A stretch of 5,922 bases of DNA. Source: Chitinophaga pinensis. GTDB lineage: Bacteria > Bacteroidota > Bacteroidia > Flavobacteriales_D > Crocinitomicaceae. Below, piece by piece: positions 1-5,739 of the stretch; position 1 is the first letter of the stretch; every line of letters starts with the position of its first letter. Below the pieces are notes generated by a model. It had not been told where the DNA came from and did not search any database. It worked only from the letters and a program-made list of their open reading frames with translations. A program made the translations under genes and the position numbers. Location of the stretch: NCBI GenBank assembly GCA_945861175.1, contig CAMATR010000132.1, forward strand, positions 1 to 5,922, read 5' to 3'.

Positions 1-169
1 AAACACTGTTAATAACCTCCCCATTCAGTTCATTTTTCCTTAAAACCAATTCCTTGCATAGGGTATCAATTATTTTATCTCGGTATGTCTCGTAACTCGT
101 ACTGAAATGGAAATCGCAATAAGTGCAACGCTGCTTGCAAAAAGGTATATGAATATAAATTCCAGCCAC
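1..169 (-). CDS. hemW: HemW-like radical SAM heme chaperone, N-terminal part (partial)
   Basis: The 56 visible codons encode the start of a HemW/HemN-family radical SAM protein and run off the left edge. After the start comes AGIYIHIPFCKQRCTYCDFHF, with the iron-sulfur cluster ligands Cys11, Cys15 and Cys18 in the CX3CX2C pattern. The third cysteine is followed by Asp-Phe (YCDF), as in HemW. True HemN coproporphyrinogen III dehydrogenases have a fourth Cys there (CGC), so this is probably the heme-trafficking chaperone rather than the oxidase. The start must be the GTG at 167-169: an in-frame stop (TAA, read from 179-181) lies four codons upstream, no ATG is available, and the conserved AGIYIHIPFC block follows directly. 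The gene is divergent from the 116-aa gene with 115 bp between start codons. Family assignment is firm; the HemW subtype rests only on the N-terminus. Confidence 0.93.
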   Translation of the reverse strand, partial: MAGIYIHIPFCKQRCTYCDFHFSTSYETYRDKIIDTLCKELVLRKNELNGEVINSV

Positions 170-173
170 AAAA

Positions 174-200
174 CAAAATTAGTAAATAATAATTGGCCAA
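174..200 (-). promoter_or_regulatory. Candidate Bacteroidota-type promoter of hemW
   Basis: Read on the minus strand, TAATTTTG (181 down to 174) matches the Bacteroidota -7 consensus TAnnTTTG exactly. A TTG (200 to 198) could be the -33 element. The spacer is 16 nt, a little shorter than the usual 17-23, so the -33 part is uncertain. Only four T residues separate the -7 box from the GTG start codon, so transcription would begin at or very near the first codon. Confidence 0.5.
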
Positions 201-202
201 TT
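191..202. repeat. Perfect 12-bp palindrome AATTGGCCAATT
   Basis: AATTGGCCAATT is a perfect inverted repeat in the hemW / 116-aa divergent intergenic region. It overlaps the candidate -33 element of hemW, where a repressor or activator could sit. No known regulator consensus is recognised, so an operator role is inference. Confidence 0.4.
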
Positions 203-207
203 GTCGA

Positions 208-217
208 ATGAATTCAT
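208..217. repeat. Perfect 10-bp palindrome ATGAATTCAT
   Basis: This is a second perfect palindrome, and its centre lies 16 bp from that of the AATTGGCCAATT palindrome. Together they make the middle of the divergent intergenic region unusually symmetric. It may be part of a regulator binding site. Short AT-rich palindromes also arise by chance, so confidence in function is low. Confidence 0.3.
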
Positions 218-284
218 GCAATTATCGAAAAGTGTATCGTTGTCTTAATTAATTTTTTAGATTTAATCTACCTATAGTCTTAAC

Positions 285-635
285 ATGGATTTTAAAGCAA
301 ATAAAGAATCATTAAATCGTGAGTTAGAGAAGTTCCTCACAATGTTGGAGGAATTATTACCCCGGTATTCGTCATTGCTTCGTAAAAAAAATATTTCAAA
401 GCTGGAATTGACTGAATTAGGTGATATTGAGCATTATCTAATTGAAGTAAATGCCAAAATCTCATCAATTAAAGGAAAATTAGAGGACGATTTATTTGGG
501 CATTCCTTGGACATTTATTATAAGCTGAAACGAAAGGCCCGTTTAGGGGACAAAATTGCAGCGGCTAAGCTTGATAAAATGAAGGAAATATTTGAAGAAT
601 CTCTCAGTGGGGGTTCTCTTATTATTTGGAATTAA
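285..635 (+). CDS. Hypothetical 116-aa helical, charged cytoplasmic protein
   Basis: I do not recognise this protein. It is 116 residues, lysine- and glutamate-rich, without signal peptide, membrane segment or cysteine, and should be cytoplasmic. It looks almost wholly alpha-helical: a first amphipathic helix at about residues 4-34, a second around 40-68 (including LGDIEHYLIEVNAKISSIKG), then a basic helix (YKLKRKARLGDKIAAAKLDK) at about 78-98, and a short tail ending SLIIWN. The ATG at 285 is the natural start and the reading frame is intact. It is divergent from hemW and no partner gene lies downstream on its strand before recJ. Its amino-acid composition and codon use resemble real genes in this window, and no competing frame exists. 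A small helical regulator or adaptor is possible, but nothing in the sequence shows it. Confidence 0.75.
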   Translation: MDFKANKESLNRELEKFLTMLEELLPRYSSLLRKKNISKLELTELGDIEHYLIEVNAKISSIKGKLEDDLFGHSLDIYYKLKRKARLGDKIAAAKLDKMKEIFEESLSGGSLIIWN

Positions 636-773
636 ACTTCAAACGTTAAAGCATAGTTTTTCTTCTAACTATTTTCCAAAATCGCCTCCAAAAATTGATT
701 TTTATACAGCTATCGCAATAGTGGGTAAATCAACTTAGCAAATCACCGCATTTTATTATAAGCGAGTAAATTA

Positions 774-1469
774 CTAGTTTCGATTATAAATGATTCTTGG
801 CCCTACAATTTCTTCTATAGGGATACTTTGCCACTCTTCTTTTGTTGGTCGCAAAGCAATAATTGTAATACCTTCTTTTTGGATACTTACTTGATCATTA
901 ATCACTTCAAAAATGGTAGTTTCTTCTTCATAATTATAATGTCGAATATGTAATTCATTCCCTTTGAATTCAAGAATACTAGGAGAGTAGTAACCGTTTT
1001 CTTCAAAGTTCAAAACATAGGTGAATTCACTTATCTTGCAAAGGATATTGAAAGACTCATCATTCCCTATTATTTGCTCCCTGTTTTTTATTGCAAAATG
1101 ATAGTACTCTCCTTGTAATTCGCAGGGCACAGAATCATTTTCTTTTATACCAATCAACCAACCACTATTGACCTTGAATTTAGATGATTCGCGGATTGTT
1201 TCCCGAGAAATGGTGCTGTAGATCATGGATACTACAAAAAGTCCTTGGTCAGAAAACTCATAATCTACATCCGATTGTTGGCTTGAATACGTTCCATAAT
1301 AAGTTTCTGAAATACGCTCAATTTGAGTCCCTTTAGGCGGAAGTGGAATCGTTAATTCATAAGAAATTTGCCCAAAACAGTGACTGTAAAAAAAGAAAGT
1401 AATTAGATAAAGCCCTCTGATTGGACTTAAAAGGTTGTATGTACTGTATTTTTTGTGATCCTGTTCCAA
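774..1469 (-). CDS. Hypothetical secreted protein, non-ATG start
   Basis: This 231-codon frame has no recognised function. Residues 20-32 (LYLITFFFYSHCF) form a hydrophobic core like a Sec signal peptide, with possible cleavage after Gly33. The rest is soluble, rich in beta-type residues, acidic and aromatic, with two cysteines (116 and 144). It is probably an exported, periplasmic or surface protein. The first available start is TTG at 1467-1469; no ATG or GTG occurs before the signal peptide, and the frame stays open upstream to a stop inside recJ. An ATC at 1419-1421 lies exactly where a compact signal peptide (RGLYLITFFF) would begin, so the true start may be there, or an ATG may have been lost. 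The gene is divergent from recJ with only 44 bp between starts, and the stop is TAG. The reading frame is convincing; the exact start is not. Confidence 0.7.
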   Translation of the reverse strand: MEQDHKKYSTYNLLSPIRGLYLITFFFYSHCFGQISYELTIPLPPKGTQIERISETYYGTYSSQQSDVDYEFSDQGLFVVSMIYSTISRETIRESSKFKVNSGWLIGIKENDSVPCELQGEYYHFAIKNREQIIGNDESFNILCKISEFTYVLNFEENGYYSPSILEFKGNELHIRHYNYEEETTIFEVINDQVSIQKEGITIIALRPTKEEWQSIPIEEIVGPRIIYNRN

Positions 1470-1513
1470 TGAATTAAACTTTTTTACTAATTTAAATAAG
1501 AAAACTGAGAAAT

Positions 1514-3241
1514 ATGCATAAAAGATGGCTTGTCAAAGCGCCCGTGAATAGAGATACATTAGAGGTCTTTCGTGATGAGATCAAAGCTGATAGAATTACG
1601 ACAGAATTATTACTGAGTAGAGGTATTAATACTTTTGAAGATGCCAGAGCATTTTTTAATCCTGATTTAGAAAAGTTGCACGATCCTTATTTAATGAAAA
1701 ATATGGAAGCTGCTATAAATCGTTTAATCAGTGCGATGGAAAATAAAGAAAAGGTTTTGCTATACGGAGATTATGATGTCGACGGTACGACTGCGGTTGC
1801 TTTAATGTATTCTTATCTCAAGAAATTTCATCATCAATTGGAATTTTACATACCAGACCGATATAGCGAGGGATATGGGATAAGTCAGAAAGGGGTTGAT
1901 TTTGCTAGCGAAAACAAATTCTCTTTAATAATTGCTTTGGATTGCGGTATTCGATCGCACGAATTAGTCGAATATGCAAAAAAGAGCCATATTGATTTTA
2001 TAATCTGTGACCATCATCAACCTGCAGACATTGTGCCGGACTGCATTGTGCTCGACCCAAAACAAAAAGATTGCGGTTATCCTTTCAAAGAACTTTCAGG
2101 ATGTGGTGTAGGGTTTAAATTATTGCAGGGTTTGACTATTCGATTAGATAAACCAGAGTCGGAGCTGCATAGTTACCTAGATTTTTTAGCCATTAGTATT
2201 GGTGCAGACATTGTAGAAATCAATGGAGAGAATAGAATTCTGGCGCATTTTGGTCTTCTTCAACTTAATAGGAATCCAAGGGCGCCATTTAAGGAATTGC
2301 TAAAATTAGCTAATCGAGAATTCCCCGTATCACTTACAGATGTTGTTTTTACGATCGCGCCAAGAATAAATGCGGCTGGAAGGCTAAGGTCAGGGCGTTA
2401 TGCTGTTGATTTAATGATTTCAGATGATCTAAGTGAAATCCATCAAATAGCAAGCGAAATAGATGCAGATAATAAACAACGAAGAGTTATAGATCAGCAA
2501 ATCACCGAAGAAGCAATCGAAATGTTAGATAACAGTAAAACCTTTGCTGGCTCCTCGAGTATTGTTGTTTACAATCAAGACTGGCACAAGGGTGTGGTCG
2601 GGATTGTAGCCTCCCGCCTGACGGAGCGTTATTTCAAGCCAACCATCGTACTTACTTCTTCTAATGGTATGATAACAGGTTCAGCAAGAACCGTCAATGA
2701 TTTTGATATTCATGGTGCTATAGACGAATGCAGTGAATTACTTCATCAATTCGGTGGGCATCGGCATGCGGCAGGACTGACAATGAATCCAAAGAATCTT
2801 AATATGTTCATTGAAAGTTTTGAAAAGGTTGTAGTCGAAAGCATTCATGCAGATGATCAATCGCCAGAGATCAAAATCGACCTTGAAATTCAATTTCATG
2901 ATTTATATGCAAGTGGCGAAGCGATGAATAAAATCCCTAGAGTGAAAAGAAATCTTTTACGCTTTGAACCACATGGCCCGGGTAACATGCAGCCCGTTTT
3001 CTTGTCAAAAAATATTTATGCAGCAGACTTCAGAGTGTTAAAAGAAAAACACCTCAAACTCAAATTGGTTGACCCACTTTCTGAAATATCTTTAGATGGT
3101 ATCGCATTTAATTTGGCTGATAAAATCGATGATATTGCATCTGGACTGCCTTTTGATATCGTTTTTACATTAGAAATCAACAAGTGGAAAGACAGGGAAA
3201 CAATACAACTTAATGTTCGTGATATTCGCGCCTCTGTCTGA
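1514..3241 (+). CDS. recJ: Single-stranded-DNA-specific exonuclease RecJ
   Basis: RecJ degrades single-stranded DNA 5' to 3' in the cytoplasm, in RecF-pathway recombination, mismatch repair and base excision repair, using Mn2+ or Mg2+. The 575-aa product has the usual bacterial length (E. coli RecJ is 577). The DHH phosphoesterase core shows motif I DYDVDG (86-91), motif II ALDCG with Asp143, motif III DHH (166-168) and motif IV GADIV with Asp232. Next come the conserved PRINAAGR (283-290) and the DHHA1 part, with WHKGVVGIVASR (357-368) and GGHRHAAGL (414-422). The C-terminal OB-fold domain occupies about 455-575. All metal-binding positions I can place are present. The ATG at 1514 is natural because the RecJ N-terminal pattern (KRWLVKAP) follows at once. 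No clean promoter is seen; a weak match (TTTG at 1452-1455, 19 nt, TAAACTTT at 1475-1482) would lie inside the divergent upstream gene. Confidence 0.97.
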   Translation: MHKRWLVKAPVNRDTLEVFRDEIKADRITTELLLSRGINTFEDARAFFNPDLEKLHDPYLMKNMEAAINRLISAMENKEKVLLYGDYDVDGTTAVALMYSYLKKFHHQLEFYIPDRYSEGYGISQKGVDFASENKFSLIIALDCGIRSHELVEYAKKSHIDFIICDHHQPADIVPDCIVLDPKQKDCGYPFKELSGCGVGFKLLQGLTIRLDKPESELHSYLDFLAISIGADIVEINGENRILAHFGLLQLNRNPRAPFKELLKLANREFPVSLTDVVFTIAPRINAAGRLRSGRYAVDLMISDDLSEIHQIASEIDADNKQRRVIDQQITEEAIEMLDNSKTFAGSSSIVVYNQDWHKGVVGIVASRLTERYFKPTIVLTSSNGMITGSARTVNDFDIHGAIDECSELLHQFGGHRHAAGLTMNPKNLNMFIESFEKVVVESIHADDQSPEIKIDLEIQFHDLYASGEAMNKIPRVKRNLLRFEPHGPGNMQPVFLSKNIYAADFRVLKEKHLKLKLVDPLSEISLDGIAFNLADKIDDIASGLPFDIVFTLEINKWKDRETIQLNVRDIRASV

Positions 3242-3247
3242 TAAATG

Positions 3248-4504
3248 TTAAATCTGATCTAATGCTTGTCCAATGTCTGCAATGATGTCGTTGTAATGTT
3301 CTACGCCAACTGAAAGACGAATCAATTTTTCGGTTATGTGCATTACTTTTTTATCCTCCATTGGGACATCGGCATGTGTCATTGTTTGAGGATGCTCGGC
3401 AAGACTTTCGGTTCCTCCGAGTGAAACAGCTAACTTAATTAATTTCAGAGAATCTAAAAAGCGAAATGCTTCTGCTTCACCACCTTTAATATCGAAAGCA
3501 ATCATTGCCCCAGACGAACTGAATTGACGGGAATAAATCATTTTATCTCTTGCAGATCCATTTTTTGGAATCGTACCGAGGTAGTATATTTTTTCAACCT
3601 TTGCATGATTTTCTAAGAATCTTGCTACATGTGATGCATTCAAAGCAGCTTGCTCCATTCTTATTTTTAAGGTTTCAAGGGATCGCATTAGCAACCAACC
3701 GGTCCAGGGACCAGCCATGTTACCCAAAAAAGTGCGCAGACCCTTCACGCGGGCCATTAATTCTTTAGAACCCAAACAAGCACCAGCAATTACATCTGAA
3801 TGTCCACCAATATATTTCGTTGCCGAATACAAAACTAAATCTGCTCCGTGTTTCAGTGGATGCTGCCATACGGGTCCCATGTAAGTATTGTCAACGGAAA
3901 GGATGACTTGTTTCTCCTTAGTACTGAAATGGTTTTTTATTTCGGCGCACATCTCAATGTCAATCAAGGCATTTGTAGGATTAGCTGGGGTTTCTATGTG
4001 TATCATGGTCAAGCGGGCTGCTTTCCCTGTCGCCTCAATTCTTTCAATAATCTGCTCTTTTGTATCAGTTGCATAGAAACCAACAGCATCGATAGTCAGT
4101 TTTTTTAAAAAGTGATTGATGAAATGATCAGTACCGCCATATACAGGACGACTGTATAGTAATAAATCCCCTGGCACCATAAATTCCATCATAGCAGTAG
4201 AAATGGCAGACATTCCACTCTCGAATACAGCGCAATCTTCCGCCTGGTCCCAAAGACATAGTCTATTTTCAAGGATTTCTAGATCTGGATTGTTTAAGCG
4301 GCTATAAATGAGCCCAAGTTCTTCTCCGGCATCCTTCTCCCTTAGACCATACGCCAGCTCAAAAAATCTTTTACCTTCCATTGCTGTGTTGAATACAAAT
4401 GTGGAGGTTTGGAAAATGGGACATTTGATAGCTCCTTCAGATAGTGAAGGTTTGTACCCATAACTCATCATTAAACTTTCTGGCTGCATTTTAGTAGTAT
4501 CCAT
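3248..4504 (-). CDS. PLP-dependent Cys/Met metabolism enzyme, methionine gamma-lyase / cystathionine gamma-synthase type
   Basis: This 418-aa fold-type I PLP enzyme belongs to the Cys/Met metabolism superfamily. Conserved features, numbered from the ATG at 4504, are Tyr67 and Arg69 (YSRLNNP, cofactor phosphate across the dimer), SGMSA (96-100), Tyr122, Asp205 (VDNTY, pyridine nitrogen), Ser227 and Thr229 (phosphate), Lys230 in SATKYIGGHSD (Schiff base), the LAVSLGGTESL block near the C-terminus, and Arg396 in IRLSVG (substrate carboxylate). The N-terminal PESLMMSYGYKP and the overall layout fit a Bacteroidota/proteobacterial group often annotated as methionine gamma-lyase, which splits methionine to methanethiol, 2-oxobutyrate and ammonia. 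Gly124 replaces the Cys116 typical of classical methionine gamma-lyase, so cystathionine gamma-lyase or synthase activity is possible. The frame extends to a TTG at 4525, but that codon overlaps a perfect -7 box, so ATG 4504 is preferred. It is divergent from an Lrp regulator. Confidence 0.93.
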   Translation of the reverse strand: MDTTKMQPESLMMSYGYKPSLSEGAIKCPIFQTSTFVFNTAMEGKRFFELAYGLREKDAGEELGLIYSRLNNPDLEILENRLCLWDQAEDCAVFESGMSAISTAMMEFMVPGDLLLYSRPVYGGTDHFINHFLKKLTIDAVGFYATDTKEQIIERIEATGKAARLTMIHIETPANPTNALIDIEMCAEIKNHFSTKEKQVILSVDNTYMGPVWQHPLKHGADLVLYSATKYIGGHSDVIAGACLGSKELMARVKGLRTFLGNMAGPWTGWLLMRSLETLKIRMEQAALNASHVARFLENHAKVEKIYYLGTIPKNGSARDKMIYSRQFSSSGAMIAFDIKGGEAEAFRFLDSLKLIKLAVSLGGTESLAEHPQTMTHADVPMEDKKVMHITEKLIRLSVGVEHYNDIIADIGQALDQI

Positions 4505-4522
4505 GATTCTGTTTATTTTTAT

Positions 4523-4530
4523 CAAACATA
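4523..4530 (-). promoter_or_regulatory. -7 promoter box of the PLP lyase gene
   Basis: Read on the minus strand, TATGTTTG is a perfect match to the Bacteroidota -7 element TAnnTTTG. Transcription should begin a few bases downstream, leaving a leader of roughly 10-15 nt before the ATG at 4504. No clear -33 TTG is found at the expected distance, only a T-rich run, which may mean that the promoter depends on an activator. The box excludes the TTG at 4523-4525 as a start codon. Confidence 0.6.
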
Positions 4531-4531
4531 C

Positions 4532-4573
4532 AAAATAAACTATAAAAAATTAGTTATAAAGAAAATAAAACTA
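4532..4573. promoter_or_regulatory. Candidate Lrp/AsnC operator repeats
   Basis: Between the divergent lyase and regulator genes, AACTA (4538-4542), eight bases, then TAGTT (4551-4555) form an 18-bp dyad. A second copy of its left part and flank (AAAATAAAACTA, 4562-4573; first copy AAAATAAACTA, 4532-4542) lies 31 bp away measured at the CTA, about three helical turns. Lrp-family octamers wrap DNA around phased degenerate AT-rich sites, so this arrangement fits an autoregulated control region. The background is extremely AT-rich, so chance repeats are a real alternative. Confidence 0.4.
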
Positions 4574-4603
4574 AATAAGTATAAATATTAGAATATAAAT
4601 CTT

Positions 4604-4611
4604 TTTATTTG
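4604..4611 (+). promoter_or_regulatory. Weak -7 box of the Lrp/AsnC regulator gene
   Basis: TTTATTTG matches seven of eight positions of the TAnnTTTG pattern, counting the two free positions. It lies 17 nt before the ATG at 4629, the same kind of distance as for the other -7 boxes here. No TTG is visible at the expected -33 distance. It is a candidate only. Confidence 0.3.
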
Positions 4612-4628
4612 CTTTAAATTGCATTCGA

Positions 4629-5093
4629 ATGGAAAAAAAATCTGATATAGTCTCTCTTGATGAAATCGACCTGAAAATAGTCGCAATCTTAGAGGAGAAT
4701 TCAAAAAAAGGCACAAAAGAGCTTGCACAAGAGGTTGGGTTGACGGTAACACCAACTTTTGAGCGGATTCGTCGACTGGAGAGAAGGGGCGTCATCAAAG
4801 GATATGTCGCAAAAATTGATCAGGCTAAAATTGGTAGGAATTTGTTGGTTTTTTGCCAGGTTTCGTTGAAAACACACACTACTGAATTATTGGAAAATTT
4901 TGAGAAACAGGTGGTAGAATTAAAAGAAGTTGAAGCTTGTTTTCACATAGCAGGAAACTACGATTACCTCTTGCAGGCTCGGATTCACGACATGCAGGAA
5001 TACCAATTCTTTCTTAAGTCAAAACTGGCAGCGATTCCAAATATTGCGAACGTTCAGAGTTCATTTGTGATGACAACCTTAAAAATAAGTTAA
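4629..5093 (+). CDS. Lrp/AsnC family transcriptional regulator
   Basis: This 154-aa protein has the standard length and layout of the Lrp/AsnC (feast/famine) family. The N-terminal winged helix-turn-helix begins with LDEIDLKIVAILEEN (10-24). The helix-turn-helix proper covers about 28-51, with ELAQEVGLTVTPTFERIRRLE holding the recognition helix, followed by the hinge GVIKGYVAKID (54-64). The RAM effector-binding domain spans about 70-150 and carries the family signature AGNYDYLL (108-115). Such proteins form dimers to octamers and change DNA binding with an amino-acid ligand. It is divergent from the PLP lyase, with 124 bp between start codons. The Pseudomonas putida Lrp-type regulator MdeR sits next to and activates methionine gamma-lyase mdeA, so control of the neighbouring lyase is a reasonable inference. 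The ligand cannot be read from the sequence. No terminator is seen after the stop. Confidence 0.95.
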   Translation: MEKKSDIVSLDEIDLKIVAILEENSKKGTKELAQEVGLTVTPTFERIRRLERRGVIKGYVAKIDQAKIGRNLLVFCQVSLKTHTTELLENFEKQVVELKEVEACFHIAGNYDYLLQARIHDMQEYQFFLKSKLAAIPNIANVQSSFVMTTLKIS

Positions 5094-5115
5094 TACCGTG
5101 TCATTAAAAAAGCCC

Positions 5116-5123
5116 TATATTCG
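5116..5123 (+). promoter_or_regulatory. -7 promoter box of the lipoprotein gene
   Basis: TATATTCG matches seven of eight positions of the TAnnTTTG pattern, counting the two free positions, and continues as TATATTCGCAGC, a context often seen in Bacteroidota promoters. It lies 24 nt before the ATG at 5148, giving a leader of about 18-20 nt. It starts 22 bp after the end of the Lrp gene, so the lipoprotein is probably transcribed on its own. No -33 TTG is seen at the usual spacing. Confidence 0.55.
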
Positions 5124-5147
5124 CAGCACATTTAAAAATTTAATCAA

Positions 5148-5681
5148 ATGAAAAAGAACATTTTATTTATTGCTTTAGGTTTGATCATTGGATCAGTTAC
5201 CTTAACAGGATGTAAAAAAGGAGAGAATGATCCATTTCTTTCATTGAAAAGCCGTGATGCGCGTATTACTGCTAATTGGAAATTGGTGAAAGTGGAATCT
5301 TCAGATGTATCTACTGATCCTTCTGGAACGGATACTTACACAGATACTTATGACGGTACGACAATGAATTCTGCTTACAATGGCACTACTTATTCAACGT
5401 ATTCTTATTCTTTGTCTGTCGAAATTTTAAAAGATGGAACTTACACAAGTACTGAAGTTGTTGATGGTGACACTGAAACAATTAATGGTCGTTGGGTTTG
5501 GATGAGTGCTGCGAAGAACAAGACAATGATTTCTTTGGATAACCTTGGTACGTTTGAAGTGAACGGCTTGAAATCGAAAGAGTTGTTGTTGAAAATTTAT
5601 TCTAAAGATGTATCGGTTAATGGTGGTGAAACTTTCACTGACGAAAGCACTGCTACTTGGACTTTTGAAAAACAAAAATAA
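5148..5681 (+). CDS. Lipocalin-like lipoprotein
   Basis: The 177-aa product has a type II signal peptide: Lys2-Lys3, a hydrophobic core (ILFIALGLIIGSVTL) and the lipobox LTGC, which makes Cys22 the lipidated N-terminus. Residues 28-46 read DPFLSLKSRDARITANWKL. I recognise this pattern from many Flavobacteriales lipoproteins annotated as lipocalin-like, in which the conserved Trp (here Trp44) starts the beta barrel. A second Trp-rich strand, GRWVWM, is at 114-119, and the C-terminus ends ATWTFEKQK. Residues 55-88 are a threonine-, tyrosine- and serine-rich low-complexity stretch, probably a loop between the first strands. The protein should sit in the outer membrane or face the periplasm; the charged residues just after Cys22 (KKGEND) might act as a surface-export signal. 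Ligand and role are unknown. It has its own promoter and a strong terminator, so it is likely a single-gene unit. Confidence 0.85.
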   Translation: MKKNILFIALGLIIGSVTLTGCKKGENDPFLSLKSRDARITANWKLVKVESSDVSTDPSGTDTYTDTYDGTTMNSAYNGTTYSTYSYSLSVEILKDGTYTSTEVVDGDTETINGRWVWMSAAKNKTMISLDNLGTFEVNGLKSKELLLKIYSKDVSVNGGETFTDESTATWTFEKQK

Positions 5682-5702
5682 GAATTTGATATTCTCTATT
5701 GG

Positions 5703-5732
5703 AAGAGGGGACAACTGTCTCCTCTTTTTTTT
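5703..5732 (+). terminator. Intrinsic terminator after the lipoprotein gene
   Basis: A 10-bp stem, AAGAGGGGAC (5703-5712) with GTCTCCTCTT (5717-5726), contains one G-T wobble pair and an AACT loop. A run of T continues from the end of the stem to 5732. The hairpin starts 22 nt after the lipoprotein stop codon. On the minus strand no T-run follows the hairpin, so it should stop rightward transcription only and not the converging LuxR-type gene. Confidence 0.9.
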
Positions 5733-5739
5733 GCCAAAA

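Noticed and set aside
264..271. TAATCTAC as a -7 box of the 116-aa gene, with TTG at 240-242
   Set aside because: The 21-nt spacing is acceptable, but the box misses two positions of the TAnnTTTG core, too weak to annotate.
690..703. Small dyad AAAAAT-TG-ATTTTT after the 116-aa gene as a terminator
   Set aside because: The stem is six A-T pairs with a 2-nt loop, too weak to be an intrinsic terminator; such words are expected in AT-rich spacers.
3550..4108. Three plus-strand open frames (3550-3768, 3848-4108, 3888-4076) opposite the lyase gene
   Set aside because: All lie antisense inside a strongly conserved enzyme gene; their products (Cys/Phe-rich or Ser-rich) resemble no protein family and have no promoter.
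4505..4525. Extension of the lyase by seven residues to a TTG start at 4525
   Set aside because: The TTG overlaps the perfect -7 box TATGTTTG, so it would lie upstream of the transcript start; ATG 4504 gives the family's usual N-terminus.
4571..4798. Minus-strand open frame overlapping the Lrp gene start
   Set aside because: It is antisense to the conserved Lrp helix-turn-helix, and its Ser/Arg/Ile composition is typical of a shadow frame.
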